A stretch of 64,000 nt of DNA from Pseudomonas lalkuanensis (lineage in GTDB: Bacteria; Pseudomonadota; Gammaproteobacteria; Pseudomonadales; Pseudomonadaceae), in the NCBI RefSeq assembly GCF_008807375.1, contig NZ_CP043311.1:4258001-4322000 (forward strand), read 5' to 3'. Made by a program: the position numbers and the translations under genes. The notes beneath the pieces were generated by a model, which saw only the letters and a list, made by a program, of their open reading frames with translations, was not told the DNA's origin and did not search any database. Shown one piece after another: positions 16,550 to 25,578 of the stretch (positions within the stretch are counted from its first letter, which is position 1; each line of letters starts with the position of its first letter).

Positions 16550-17337
16550 CAGGCCGGCTGCCGCCCACCCATTCGCAGACTGATGGCTTCGGCCGCCCGG
16601 TGCAGGCGCTCGGCGGCGGAGCCTTCGGTATCGGCGCTGAACACACTGGCAGCCCCGACTACCGTGATCACCCCCGCGAGCTTGCTGCCGGTCGCGAACA
16701 GCGGCGCCGACAACGCATTCACGCCCGGCATCAACAGCCCATGCACCGGGTGCAGCCCGGTGGCGCGGATCTGCGCCATCTGTTCCTGCAGCCCTGCGGC
16801 GGCGGGCGCCCCTGGCTGGGCCATTTCCTCGTCCCGCAGGAAGGCGGTTTCGGCCTCGGGCAAGTAGGTGTTGAACACAAGGCCAGTGGAGGAACCCAGC
16901 AACGGCAGTACCGAACCCACCTGGGTTACCAGGGTCACCGCGCGCAGGGCCTGTTCGACGTGAACCACAGTCGGCCCCTTGTTCCCCCACACAGCAAGGA
17001 AACAGGTTTCGTTCAGCGTGTCGCGCAGCTCCGCCAGGTGCGGCATGGACACCTTCACCACGTCCAGCCGCCCAATGGCCGCCAATCCGACCAGCAGCGC
17101 CTCGCGGCCGAGACCATAGTGATTGGTGGTGGCGTCCTGCTCGGCGAACCCGCTGGCGATCAGCGCCTGCAGGTAGCGATGCACCTTGCTCGCCGGCATG
17201 CCGACGTGCTCGGCCAGCTTCGACAGCGAGGTGGCCGGCGCCAGTTCCGCCAGCCCCTTGAGGATGTCAGTGCCCACTTCGGCGGCCTGCACCTTCTGCC
17301 GCCGCGGTGCGCCCGCGCTGTCGTTCTCGCTCGTCAT
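16549..17337 (-). CDS. hmgR: IclR-family repressor of the homogentisate pathway (HmgR-like)
   Basis: A 262-residue IclR-family regulator. The N-terminal winged helix (about 22-85) contains LSKLAEHVGMPASKVHRYLQ. The C-terminal effector domain (about 95-260) has TCFLAVWGNKGPTVVHVEQ, VGSVLPLLGSSTGLVFNTYL and GVNALSAPLFATGSKLAGVI. Its position, divergent from hmgA with palindromic sites between them, matches HmgR of P. putida, which represses hmgABC and is released by homogentisate. A matching site in front of maiA-hpd suggests that unit belongs to its regulon. Likely autoregulated. Confidence 0.88.
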   Translation of the reverse strand: MTSENDSAGAPRRQKVQAAEVGTDILKGLAELAPATSLSKLAEHVGMPASKVHRYLQALIASGFAEQDATTNHYGLGREALLVGLAAIGRLDVVKVSMPHLAELRDTLNETCFLAVWGNKGPTVVHVEQALRAVTLVTQVGSVLPLLGSSTGLVFNTYLPEAETAFLRDEEMAQPGAPAAAGLQEQMAQIRATGLHPVHGLLMPGVNALSAPLFATGSKLAGVITVVGAASVFSADTEGSAAERLHRAAEAISLRMGGRQPA

Positions 17338-17396
17338 GTCATGGCCTTGGTCGGTGTGGAGGGCGCTGTTATAGCTTGACCCCTTTTTCCTTTCAA

Positions 17397-17428
17397 ATTA
17401 CGTTATGCGTAATCTAATTACAAAAACT
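17397..17428. promoter_or_regulatory. HmgR operator in the hmgR-hmgA divergent promoter
   Basis: GCGTAATCTAATTACAA (17407-17423) matches the described HmgR palindrome. An overlapping second palindrome ATTACG-N5-CGTAAT lies at 17397-17413. TTGACC (17376-17381) is a possible -35 for hmgA. The site is 17 bases from the hmgA start, as expected for repression. Compare 3471-3502. Confidence 0.75.
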
Positions 17429-17439
17429 GCGAGGTCACC

Positions 17440-18735
17440 ATGGTCTCCCCTGCTCCGCTCACCTACCAGTCCGGCTTCAACAACGAATTCAACAGCGAAG
17501 CGCTGCCCGGCGCCCTGCCCGTCGGCCAGAACTCCCCGCAGAAAGTGCCCTACGGCCTCTACGCCGAGCTGCTTTCGGGCACCGCCTTCACCGTGCCGCG
17601 CAGCGAGGCCCGGCGCACCTGGATGTACCGCATCAAGCCTTCGGCCAACCATCCGCAGTACCAGCGCCTGGAACGCCAGATCGCCGGCAGCCGCCTGGGT
17701 CCGGTGACACCCAACCGCCTGCGCTGGAACCCGCATGACATTCCCGCCGAGCGCACCGACTTCATCGACGGCCTGCTGACCATCGCCGCCATCAGCGACG
17801 CCGAACAGGCCTCGGGCGTCAGCGTGCACCTGTTCCGCGCCAACGCCTCGATGCAGCGGGTGTTCTTCAATGCCGATGGCGAACTGCTGATCGTTCCCGA
17901 GCAGGGTCGCCTGCGCATCGCGACCGAGCTGGGCCTGCTGGATGTGGAGCCTCTGGAAATCGCGGTGATCCCGCGCGGCATGAAATTCCGTGTCGAACTG
18001 CTGGATGCCAGCGCCCGTGGCTACATCTGCGAGAACCATGGCGCCGCCCTGCGCCTGCCGGACCTCGGCCCCATCGGCAGCAACGGCCTGGCCAACCCGC
18101 GGGACTTCCTCACCCCGGTCGCCCACTACGAAGAAATCGATGGGAAGGTGGAGCTGGTGCAGAAGTTCCTTGGCGAACTCTGGGGCACCACCCTCGACCA
18201 CTCGCCGCTGGACGTGGTCGCCTGGCACGGCAACAACGTGCCGTACAAGTACGACCTGCGCCGCTTCAACACCATCGGCACGGTGAGCTACGACCACCCG
18301 GACCCGTCGATCTTCACTGTGCTCACCTCGCCCAGCGACACCCACGGCCAGGCCAACGTCGACTTCGTGATCTTCCCGCCGCGCTGGATGGTGGCCGAGA
18401 GCACCTTCCGTCCGCCGTGGTTCCACCGCAACCTGATGAACGAATTCATGGGCCTGATTCAGGGCGCCTACGACGCCAAGGCAGAAGGCTTCGCCCCGGG
18501 TGGCGCCTCGCTGCACAATTGCATGAGCGCCCACGGCCCGGACAACGCCACCACCACCGCCGCCATCGCCGCCGATCTGAAACCGCACAAGATCGACAAC
18601 ACCATGGCCTTCATGTTCGAGACCAGCCGCGTGCTGCGCCCCAGCCAGTACGCGCTGGAATGCCCGCAGCTACAGAGCGACTACGATGCATGCTGGGCCG
18701 GCATGGCCAAGACCTTCGACAAGGGCAGGATCTGA
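17440..18735 (+). CDS. hmgA: Homogentisate 1,2-dioxygenase
   Basis: A 431-residue Fe(II) ring-cleaving enzyme of the cupin superfamily, converting homogentisate to 4-maleylacetoacetate. Recognisable segments are [20 protein letters not shown] at the N terminus, then [24 protein letters not shown], the iron-ligand region [16 protein letters not shown] (about 328-343) and [11 protein letters not shown] (about 357-367). Length is normal. fahA starts one base after its stop. Loss of this enzyme gives pyomelanin in pseudomonads. Regulated by the divergent hmgR through the site at 17397. Confidence 0.97.
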   Translation: MVSPAPLTYQSGFNNEFNSEALPGALPVGQNSPQKVPYGLYAELLSGTAFTVPRSEARRTWMYRIKPSANHPQYQRLERQIAGSRLGPVTPNRLRWNPHDIPAERTDFIDGLLTIAAISDAEQASGVSVHLFRANASMQRVFFNADGELLIVPEQGRLRIATELGLLDVEPLEIAVIPRGMKFRVELLDASARGYICENHGAALRLPDLGPIGSNGLANPRDFLTPVAHYEEIDGKVELVQKFLGELWGTTLDHSPLDVVAWHGNNVPYKYDLRRFNTIGTVSYDHPDPSIFTVLTSPSDTHGQANVDFVIFPPRWMVAESTFRPPWFHRNLMNEFMGLIQGAYDAKAEGFAPGGASLHNCMSAHGPDNATTTAAIAADLKPHKIDNTMAFMFETSRVLRPSQYALECPQLQSDYDACWAGMAKTFDKGRI

Positions 18736-18736
18736 C

Positions 18737-20041
18737 ATGACCCAGACAGACAATCGCCGTAGCTGGATCGCCTCCGCCAACGGCCACCCGGACTTCCCCC
18801 TGCAGAACCTGCCGCTGGGCGTCTTCAGCCCGGCGAGCGCCACGCCGCGTGGCGGCGTGGCCATCGGCGACGCCATCTTCGACCTGAAAGTGGCCAGCGA
18901 CGCCGGCCTGTTCAGCGGTGAAGCCGCCGAAGCGGCCCGCTCCGCCTGCGGCGACAGCCTGAATGCCTTCTTCGCCCTCGGCGCCTCGGCGCGCCGCGCC
19001 CTGCGGGCGCAGCTGCAGGACCTGCTGGCCGAAGGCAGCAGCGCCCGGGAGCGCCTGGAAGCCATGGGCCAGGCCCTGCTGCCGGCCGCGTCCACCTGCC
19101 AGCTGCACCTGCCGGCGAAAGTGGGCGACTACACCGACTTCTACGTGGGCATCCACCACGCCAACAACGTCGGCCGCCTGTTCCGCCCGGACAACCCGCT
19201 GCTGCCCAACTACAAGTACGTGCCCATCGGCTACCACGGCCGTGCGTCCACCGTTTGCGTGTCCGGCACCCCGGTACGCCGCCCGCTGGGCCAGACCCTG
19301 CCGCCGGGCAACGAAGTGCCGGCCTTCGGCCCCAGCAAGCGCCTGGACTACGAACTGGAACTGGGTATCTGGATCGGCCAGGGCAACGAGATGGGCGAGT
19401 CCATCGCCATCGCCGACGCCCAGCAGCACATCGCCGGCTACTGCCTGCTCAACGACTGGTCCGCCCGCGACGTGCAGGCCTGGGAATACCAGCCCCTCGG
19501 CCCGTTCCTGGCGAAGAACTTCGGCACCACGGTGTCCCCCTGGGTGGTCACCGCTGAAGCCCTGGAACCCTTCCGCGCCGCCCAGCCGGCCCGTCCGGAA
19601 GGCGACCCGCAACCCCTGCCCTACCTGCTGGACGACGCCGACCAGGCCAAAGGCGCCTTCGACATCGAACTGGAAGTGCTGATCCTCACCCCCGCCATGC
19701 GCGAGCAGGGCCTGGCACCCCATCGTCTGGCGTTGAGCAACACCCTGAACATGTACTGGACCGTGGCGCAGATGGTTGCCCACCACAGCGTCGGCGGTTG
19801 CAAGCTGCAGGCCGGCGACCTGTTCGGCTCCGGCACCCTCTCGGGCCCGGAACCGCAGGCCTTCGGCAGCCTGCTGGAGAGCACCTTCGGCGGCAAGCAG
19901 CCGATCACCCTGCCCGGCGGCGAGCAGCGCACCTTCCTGGAGGACGGCGACGAAGTGATCCTGCGCGCCCGTTGCCAGCGGGAAGGCTATCCGGGCATCG
20001 GCTTCGGCGAATGCCGGGGCGTGTTGCTGGCGGCACGCTGA
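18737..20041 (+). CDS. fahA: Fumarylacetoacetase
   Basis: A 434-residue Mg/Ca-dependent C-C hydrolase that cleaves 4-fumarylacetoacetate to fumarate and acetoacetate, the last step of tyrosine breakdown. Family motifs are FYVGIHHANNVGRLFRPDNP, YKYVPIGYHGRASTVCVSG, LDYELELGIWIGQGNEMGE (metal-binding acidic residues), YCLLNDWSARDVQAWEYQ, LGPFLAKNFGTTVSPWVV and GSGTLSGPEPQAFGSLLE. I chose ATG 18737, one base after hmgA; the open frame extends upstream into hmgA but that part is not protein-like for this family. A terminator follows. Confidence 0.97.
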   Translation: MTQTDNRRSWIASANGHPDFPLQNLPLGVFSPASATPRGGVAIGDAIFDLKVASDAGLFSGEAAEAARSACGDSLNAFFALGASARRALRAQLQDLLAEGSSARERLEAMGQALLPAASTCQLHLPAKVGDYTDFYVGIHHANNVGRLFRPDNPLLPNYKYVPIGYHGRASTVCVSGTPVRRPLGQTLPPGNEVPAFGPSKRLDYELELGIWIGQGNEMGESIAIADAQQHIAGYCLLNDWSARDVQAWEYQPLGPFLAKNFGTTVSPWVVTAEALEPFRAAQPARPEGDPQPLPYLLDDADQAKGAFDIELEVLILTPAMREQGLAPHRLALSNTLNMYWTVAQMVAHHSVGGCKLQAGDLFGSGTLSGPEPQAFGSLLESTFGGKQPITLPGGEQRTFLEDGDEVILRARCQREGYPGIGFGECRGVLLAAR

Positions 20042-20045
20042 AATG

Positions 20046-20080
20046 AAAAAGGGGCAACCAACCGGTTGCCCCTTTCATTT
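20046..20080 (+). terminator. rho-independent terminator of hmgA-fahA
   Basis: Arms GGGGCAACC (20051-20059) and GGTTGCCCC (20064-20072), extended by AAA/TTT, with loop AACC. It lies 6 bases after the fahA stop and between two convergent genes, and probably serves both strands. Confidence 0.9.
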
Positions 20081-20092
20081 CCAGCGATGGCT

Positions 20093-20584
20093 CTAGCGAT
20101 GGCTCTTGCCGTCGTTCTTGCTGGAAGAAACGCCCGCCTTGCCCAGGCCATCGGAGTTGTGGTCGCCAGGCGTGGTATCGGCAACCGCACGGGCGTTGGC
20201 CAGGCCGCGGCTGTCCTTGTCCCGGGCCACAGCGGACGTGGCATAGCCATGGCCGTTATCGTCATTGCGCAGGCTGCCGTAGCGATTGCCCTTGTCTTCG
20301 CCATTGCGGGTGGCCTTGCCGGTGTGATCGGCGCTCTTGCCGTAGCCATGACCCTTGCCATCGTGAGTGCCGGCATGGCCGCCACCCATACCACCGCCGA
20401 AGCCACCACCATGGCCGCCGCCATGGCCACCACCGTTGCCGCCACCATTTCCTCCACCGTTTCCGCCCCCGTTGCCTCGGGCGTAGGCGGAATCAACCAG
20501 GGATGCACCGCCGGGCAGGACGGTACCCGCCGCAAGGACCATCGCACAGGTGGCTGCGGCCAACAGGGTTTTCTTAGTGATCAA
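20093..20584 (-). CDS. Exported Gly/His-rich low-complexity protein
   Basis: A 163-residue protein. I chose the TTG at 20584: GGAGG is correctly placed before it, and it directly opens a signal peptide (ITKKTLLAAATCAMVLAAGT, cleavage near AYA-RGN). An ATG further upstream at 20683 would add a segment with no signal character. The mature protein begins with tandem GGGN/GGGH/GGGF/GGGM units (about 40-70), then a polar His/Lys/Asp-rich tail. I recognise no named family; related Gly-rich exported proteins of unknown role are common in Pseudomonas. The His-rich repeat could bind metal; that is inference. Confidence 0.6.
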   Translation of the reverse strand: MITKKTLLAAATCAMVLAAGTVLPGGASLVDSAYARGNGGGNGGGNGGGNGGGHGGGHGGGFGGGMGGGHAGTHDGKGHGYGKSADHTGKATRNGEDKGNRYGSLRNDDNGHGYATSAVARDKDSRGLANARAVADTTPGDHNSDGLGKAGVSSSKNDGKSHR

Positions 20585-20816
20585 TTTGGAGCCTCCACAG
20601 GCGTTATTCCTCGGTATGCCCTGTGACTCCTTTCCCGCACGCGGGTTCGCCGCCGGGAGACGAACGGAAGGTCCGGTCGACATCCGGTGGGGAAAACATG
20701 AACGTCATCGCAAAACTGCACACGTCAAGCCAGAGAAATTTCTGCAATAGTTGCGGCACTCGCCCCTGCATTCGCAGTCCATCAGCAAAGGGAAAAGCCC
20801 CATGGAGGCCAAGGAC

Positions 20817-21230
20817 ATGATTACAACCCGCACCCTGATCGCCGCTCTCACCAGCATTGCGCTCGTCACCGGCTCACCCGCCCTGCTGGCGGACCCCGGC
20901 AAAGGCAAGGGGCATGACAAGGGCCAATCCAGCTCCCAAGGCAACAACTGGTCCGGCGGCCCGCAGGTGGATATCGGCGGCATCCGCGTCATTCTCGACA
21001 ACAATCGTGACTATTGGGGTCCGGCCCAGGCCCTGCCACCAGGTATCCAGAAAAACCTGGCACGCGGCAAACCGCTGCCGCCGGGGATCGCCAAGAAGCT
21101 CGACGGCCGGCTGGTCAACCGCCTGCCCCACTACGAGGGTTACGACTGGGTCCGTGCCGGCACCGACCTGATCCTGGTCGCGGTGGCCACCGGGATCATC
21201 TACGAAGTGCTGCAGGACGTGATGGATTGA
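20817..21230 (+). CDS. Exported CigR/RcnB-like small protein
   Basis: A 137-residue protein with a signal peptide (TLIAALTSIALVTGSPALLA), then a polar Gly/Lys/His linker and a C-terminal conserved block: LPPGIQKNLARGKPLPPGIA, LPHYEGYDWVRAGTDLILV and AVATGIIYEVLQDVMD. This resembles the RcnB/CigR family of periplasmic or inner-membrane-associated proteins; CigR is an anti-virulence regulator in Salmonella, but here the function is unknown. ATG 20817 has GGAGG at 20804-20808. It is divergent from the Gly-rich exported protein gene. Confidence 0.7.
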   Translation: MITTRTLIAALTSIALVTGSPALLADPGKGKGHDKGQSSSQGNNWSGGPQVDIGGIRVILDNNRDYWGPAQALPPGIQKNLARGKPLPPGIAKKLDGRLVNRLPHYEGYDWVRAGTDLILVAVATGIIYEVLQDVMD

Positions 21231-21312
21231 GATTCCCCCCCTCTCCCACAAAAGGAGAGGGGAAGCCCCGCCCCGATCCGTGGGCGTGAATGCATTCGCG
21301 AATGGCCGCGCA
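21231..21312. repeat. CCCTC hairpin repeat followed by REP
   Basis: CCCCTCTCCCACAAAAGGAG and the following AGGGG form the hairpin of the CCCTC family (about 21236-21262). A REP variant GTGGGCGTGAATGCATTCGC follows (about 21280-21299). No gene is seen from 21231 to 21437. Confidence 0.7.
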
Positions 21313-21437
21313 GTTGCCCGCAGGCTGGTCCGAGCGCAGCGAAGCCCATCGAAGTGAAGCTCAACCTCGCGCTGTTGGGTTTCGCTTCGCTCTACGCCAA
21401 CCTACGAACGTGCGTGGGGAGTCCGGATGCGCGCGGC

Positions 21438-22082
21438 CTACGCCCGCTTGTTCAGCAACCGCGCCAGGCGGTCCCCGCCGAACTGGATCAGGGTCACCAG
21501 CACCACCAGCAGGATGATCACCGTCAGCATGATCTGGGTGTCGAAGCGCTGGTAACCGTAGCGATAGGCTAGGTCGCCCAGCCCGCCCGCACCGATGGCG
21601 CCGGCCATGGCGGATGAGTTGATCATGGTCACCAGGGTAATGGTGAAGCCACCAACGATGCCCGGCCGCGCTTCCGGCAGCAGCACATTCCAGATGATGT
21701 GGCGACGCTGGCAGCCCATGGCCTGGGCCGCCTCCACCAGGCCGAAATCCACTTCCCGCAGGCTGACTTCGGCAATGCGCGCGAAAAACGGCGTTGCAGC
21801 GATGGTCAGCGGCACCACCGCCGCCCAGACCCCGTAGCTGGTCCCGACGATCAGGCGGGTGAAGGGAATCAGCGCCACCATCAGGATCAGGAAGGGAATC
21901 GAGCGCAGCACGTTCACCACGCTGCCCAGCATGCGGTTCAGCGTGCGGGCCTCGAAGATGCCGCCAGGTCCGCTGGTGACCAGCACCAGGGCCAGGGGAA
22001 TGCCCACCAGGAACACGATCAGCGACGAAGCGCCAATCATCAGCAAGGTGTCGAGGATGCCCTGCAGCAAGCGATCAAGCAT
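21438..22082 (-). CDS. metI: Methionine-type ABC transporter permease, copy 1
   Basis: A 214-residue inner-membrane permease of the MetI family with about five hydrophobic segments ([56 protein letters not shown]). The EAA loop that contacts the ATPase is [20 protein letters not shown] followed by PEARPG. ATG 22082 overlaps the end of metN by 8 bases; ATG 22091 is also possible. Together with MetN and MetQ it would import methionine or, given the SfnB/LLM neighbours, another organosulfur compound. Confidence 0.85.
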   Translation of the reverse strand: MLDRLLQGILDTLLMIGASSLIVFLVGIPLALVLVTSGPGGIFEARTLNRMLGSVVNVLRSIPFLILMVALIPFTRLIVGTSYGVWAAVVPLTIAATPFFARIAEVSLREVDFGLVEAAQAMGCQRRHIIWNVLLPEARPGIVGGFTITLVTMINSSAMAGAIGAGGLGDLAYRYGYQRFDTQIMLTVIILLVVLVTLIQFGGDRLARLLNKRA

Positions 22083-23154
22083 GGGCGACATAGCCGAGCA
22101 CCTCCGCCTTGTCCGCCAGGGGCCGTGCTCGCTCCAGCAGCGCCAGGCCGCCCGCTCCCGCCAGTGAAGCGCTGAGCAGCAGATGCCCCTGGGCACGACC
22201 CTGGATGCGATCGATGCCACCATGCACCAGGCTCACCCGCGTCCCCAGCGCCTGGGCGATGGCCAGAAGGTCCGGCTCACGGCCACTGGCGCCGGTGAAA
22301 TGCAGGTCCAGCAGCAGGTCGCTCGCGCCGTCGGCGGGCTGGTTGACCAACCGCGCCAGCAGGTCTTCCGGCAGGTCATGGCGCAGGGTCCCCAGCAGGG
22401 TGCGGGTGACCTCGTGCTGCGGGTCGCCGAACACACGCCAGACTTCGCCCTGCTCCACCACCTGCCCACGCTCCAGCACCACCACGCGGTCGCAGATTTC
22501 GCGAATCACCGCCATCTCGTGGGTGATCAGCACGATGGTCAGCCCCAGGCGCTTGTTGATATCGCGCAGCAGGGCAAGGATGGCCTGGGTGCTTTCCGGG
22601 TCCAGCGCCGAGGTGGCTTCGTCGCAGAGCAGGATTTCCGGCTGATGCACCAGCGCACGGGCAATGCCGACGCGCTGCTTCTGCCCGCCCGAGAGCTGCG
22701 CCGGGTAAGCATCACGCTTGTCCGCCAGCCCCACCAGTTGCAGCAGTTCACTGACCTTGCGCTCGATATCGGCCTTGGCGACGCCAGCGACCTTCAGCGG
22801 CAACGCGACGTTCTGCCAGACGGTCTTGGCCGACATCAGGTTGAAGTGCTGGAAGATCATGCCGACCCGACGGCGCAGCATTACCAACTGCTTCTCGTCG
22901 AACTGGCCGATGTCTTCTTCGTCGATCACCACCTGGCCGCTGGTGGGGTTTTCCAGGCGGTTGAGGGTGCGGATCAGCGACGACTTGCCCGCGCCGCTGC
23001 GGCCGATGATGCCGAACACCTCACCCCGGCGGATTTCCAGGTCGATGCCTTGCAGCGCCTGCACCGGCCCCTTGCTGCCCTGATAGGCCTTGCCCAGCCC
23101 CTGCAGGCGGATATGCGGCAGGTCCAGGCTGATGTTGCGGTTGAAACTGACCAT
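22075..23154 (-). CDS. metN: Methionine-type ABC transporter ATP-binding protein
   Basis: A 359-residue ATPase. Walker A is GRSGAGKSS (about 51-59), the signature is [15 protein letters not shown], Walker B is [12 protein letters not shown], and the H loop is [11 protein letters not shown]-terminal NIL-like domain (about 270-350) is the regulatory methionine-binding region known from E. coli MetN. The start at 23154 is the one that gives a normal N terminus; an open frame extends upstream through a REP. It is the only ATPase in a cluster that has two permeases and two binding proteins, so it may serve both. Confidence 0.88.
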   Translation of the reverse strand: MVSFNRNISLDLPHIRLQGLGKAYQGSKGPVQALQGIDLEIRRGEVFGIIGRSGAGKSSLIRTLNRLENPTSGQVVIDEEDIGQFDEKQLVMLRRRVGMIFQHFNLMSAKTVWQNVALPLKVAGVAKADIERKVSELLQLVGLADKRDAYPAQLSGGQKQRVGIARALVHQPEILLCDEATSALDPESTQAILALLRDINKRLGLTIVLITHEMAVIREICDRVVVLERGQVVEQGEVWRVFGDPQHEVTRTLLGTLRHDLPEDLLARLVNQPADGASDLLLDLHFTGASGREPDLLAIAQALGTRVSLVHGGIDRIQGRAQGHLLLSASLAGAGGLALLERARPLADKAEVLGYVAHA

Positions 23155-23197
23155 ATGGGGCCTCTCGTAATTCCGTTGAATCCTGTAGGTCCGGTGC

Positions 23198-23277
23198 TGT
23201 GGGAGCGAATTCATTCGCAATTTAGGTTCCTGGGAGCGCTGTGCGCTCCTTTCGCCAATGAATTCGCTCCCACAAAA
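23198..23277. repeat. Inverted REP pair (BIME)
   Basis: TGTGGGAGCGAATTCATTCG at 23198-23217 and its inverse GAATTCGCTCCCAC at about 23261-23274 surround a GGAGCGCTGTGCGCTCC hairpin. It lies in the 140-base gap between metQ (copy 1) and metN. Confidence 0.85.
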
Positions 23278-23294
23278 AAGCAGGCTCCGCCCGC

Positions 23295-24092
23295 TTATTC
23301 CCAGCCCGGCTGGTAAAGCTTGCCGTGTGCCTTATCCAGCGCAGCGCGCACCTGCGGCGAGTGCTGGTAGATATCCACGAACTCGCCCAGGCGGCCGTCG
23401 TCCTGGTAATCGGCGCGGGTGACGAACTGGATGATGTACTCGCGGTTTTCGATGCCGTCGAAGAGCAGAGCGCTGTTGGGGTCGATGGTGCCGGCCAGGC
23501 GGATGTAATGCGGGTAGCCCTGGGCCAGGTCGACGTCATCCAGGGCGCGCACCAGTTGCACCGCCTCCAGCTCGATGATGTCGATCTTCTTCGGGTTCTC
23601 GACGATGTCGTCCAGGGTCGCCTTGTAGCCGACGCCCTCCTTGAGTTTCAGCAGTCCGGCCTTCTGCAGCAATTGCAGGCCACGACCGCCATTGATGGGG
23701 TCGTTGGCGATGGCCACCTTGGCGCCTTCCGGCAGGTCGGCCAGCCCCGCGTACTTCTTCGAGTAGAGGCCGACGTTGTTGATCACGCCAGGCGCGAAGG
23801 GCTTGAGGGAAAAGCCCCCTTCCTTCTTGGCGTTCTCCAGGAACGGCGTGTGCTGGAAGTAGTTCGCGTCGATGTCGCCGGCAGCCAGGGTGATGTTCGG
23901 CGAGTTCCAGTCGGTGAACTCCACCAGTTCCACGTTCAGGCCTTTCTTCGCGGCCTCTTCCACCGCCACTTCCAGTGGCGGGGCGAAGGCGGCGGTGGTG
24001 CCGACCTTGAGGACCCTGGAGTCGGCGGCATGGGCGATACCGGAGGCCAGGAGCAGGCCGAGGGTGAGGGTTTTGAGGAGGTGTTTGGGCAT
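23295..24092 (-). CDS. metQ: MetQ/NlpA-family substrate-binding protein, copy 1
   Basis: A 265-residue periplasmic binding protein. The signal peptide is [20 protein letters not shown] with an AHA cleavage site and no lipobox Cys, so it is probably soluble rather than a lipoprotein. The mature part has [52 protein letters not shown] and [20 protein letters not shown], typical of the family. It sits between metN and a flavin monooxygenase gene. Likely ligands are methionine or another sulfur compound. Confidence 0.85.
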   Translation of the reverse strand: MPKHLLKTLTLGLLLASGIAHAADSRVLKVGTTAAFAPPLEVAVEEAAKKGLNVELVEFTDWNSPNITLAAGDIDANYFQHTPFLENAKKEGGFSLKPFAPGVINNVGLYSKKYAGLADLPEGAKVAIANDPINGGRGLQLLQKAGLLKLKEGVGYKATLDDIVENPKKIDIIELEAVQLVRALDDVDLAQGYPHYIRLAGTIDPNSALLFDGIENREYIIQFVTRADYQDDGRLGEFVDIYQHSPQVRAALDKAHGKLYQPGWE

Positions 24093-24129
24093 GTCTTGGA
24101 TCCTTGAGCAAAGGGAAATGGCTTGGCAG

Positions 24130-25578
24130 TTACTTTGTGGGGGCGAATTCACTCGCTGAGCGGGCCGAAGGGCCGCCCCGGGGAAAATCAGGGAGCGCTG
24201 CGCGCTCCTTCGCGAATGAATTCGCTCCCACGGAAAAGGCGGCACCCTTGTGGCCTGCCGGCAGCCGGTCGCCGGCACCGAACAACTTCCGCCGCAAGGT
24301 GCCTTCGGCATACGCCGTCTTGTACGCACCGCGGGCCTGCAGCTCCGGCACCACCAGGTCGATGAAGTCGGCGTAGCTTTCCGGAGTGACGATGCGGGTG
24401 AGGTTGAAGCCGTCGAGGCCGGTCTCGTCCACCCAGCTCAGCAGTTCGTCGGCCACCCGGGTGGGCGAGCCCACCAGCAGGATGTAGCGCCCGCCGAGGG
24501 CGTGCTGTTCCAGCAACTGGCGGCGGGTCAGGCTGTTGTCCTTGAGCTTGCTGGTGGCGGACTCGATGGCGTTGGTCTTCACGTAGGGAATCGGCTCATC
24601 CAGCCCGAAGCGGGAAAAGTCGATGCCGGTGGAGCTGGCGAAGTGCGCCACGCCCGCCTCGGCGCTGGCATGGGCCAGGTACTCGGCATGCTTGGCGCGG
24701 GCTTCGGCTTCCGTCGGCGCGACGATCACGCTGATGCCCATGAACACCTTCACCGCGTGCGGATCGCGACCAGCGGCCTGGGCCGCCGCGCGCACCTTGT
24801 CCACCTGGGCGCGAGTCGCGGCCTTGTTGTTGCCGCTGATGAACACGCACTCGGCATGCTCGCCTGCAAAGCGCAGCCCGCGCGCCGAAGCCCCCGCCTG
24901 GAACAGCACCGGCGTGCGTTGTGGCGAGGGTTCGCAGAGGTGGTAGCCCTCGACGTTGAAGAATTCACCCTGGTGGCGAACCTTGTGCACCTTGTCCGCC
25001 TGGGCGTAGATGCGCCGCTGCCGGTCATTGACCACGGCGCCCTCCTCCCAGCTGCCCTCCCAGAGCTTGTAGAGCACCTCCAGGTACTCGTCGGCCTGGT
25101 CATAGCGGCGGTCGTGCTCCACCTGCTGCGCCAGCCCCATGGCACGGGCGGCGCTTTCCAGGTAGCCGGTAACGATGTTCCAGCCCACGCGGCCATCGGT
25201 GAGGTGGTCCAGCGTCGACATGCGCCGGGCGAACAGGTACGGCGCGTCATAGCTCAGGTTGGCGGTCAGGCCGAAACCCAGGTGGCGAGTCACGCCCGCC
25301 ATGGCCGAAACCAGCAGCAGCGGGTCGTTGACCGGAAGCTGGATGCTCTCCTTGAGGGTCAGGTCGACGTTACCCTGGTAGACGTCGTAGACGCCGACGA
25401 TATCCGCCAGGAACAGTCCATCGAACAGTCCGCGCTCCAGCAGCTGCGCCAGCTCGGTCCAGTAGGACAGCTTGCGATAGTCGGCCGAGCGGTCGCGCGG
25501 GTGGGTCCAGAGCCCGTGGTTGATGTGCCCCACGCAGTTCATGTTGAAGGCGTTGAGGAGGATCTGCTTGCGCGCCAT
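24130..25578 (-). CDS. LLM-class FMN-dependent monooxygenase (NtaA/SnaA/DszA type), copy 1, with REP-encoded C-terminal tail
   Basis: A 482-residue flavin-dependent monooxygenase of the bacterial luciferase-like group C, which use FMNH2 from a separate reductase. Family segments are LLNAFNMNCVGHINHGLW, VNDPLLLVSAMAGVTRHLGF, RRMSTLDHLTDGRVGWNIVT, YLEVLYKLWEGSWEEGAV, SPQRTPVLFQAGASARGLRF and DGFNLTRIVTPESYADFIDL. Homologues end shortly after KLFGAGDRLP; here about 35 further residues (VGANSFAKERAALPD... SASEFAPTK) are translated from the REP pair at 24133-24236. Substrates are probably organosulfur compounds, given the SfnB and Met-type partners. Its start overlaps the upstream SfnB gene stop (ATGA). 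Confidence 0.85.
   Translation of the reverse strand: MARKQILLNAFNMNCVGHINHGLWTHPRDRSADYRKLSYWTELAQLLERGLFDGLFLADIVGVYDVYQGNVDLTLKESIQLPVNDPLLLVSAMAGVTRHLGFGLTANLSYDAPYLFARRMSTLDHLTDGRVGWNIVTGYLESAARAMGLAQQVEHDRRYDQADEYLEVLYKLWEGSWEEGAVVNDRQRRIYAQADKVHKVRHQGEFFNVEGYHLCEPSPQRTPVLFQAGASARGLRFAGEHAECVFISGNNKAATRAQVDKVRAAAQAAGRDPHAVKVFMGISVIVAPTEAEARAKHAEYLAHASAEAGVAHFASSTGIDFSRFGLDEPIPYVKTNAIESATSKLKDNSLTRRQLLEQHALGGRYILLVGSPTRVADELLSWVDETGLDGFNLTRIVTPESYADFIDLVVPELQARGAYKTAYAEGTLRRKLFGAGDRLPAGHKGAAFSVGANSFAKERAALPDFPRGGPSARSASEFAPTK
24133..24236. repeat. REP pair forming the 3' end of the flavin monooxygenase gene
   Basis: GTGGGGGCGAATTCACTCGC at about 24136-24155 and the inverse GCGAATGAATTCGCTCCCAC at about 24212-24231, with GGAGCGCTGCGCGCTCC between. 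The element is inside the open frame of the minus-strand monooxygenase gene. Confidence 0.8.
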
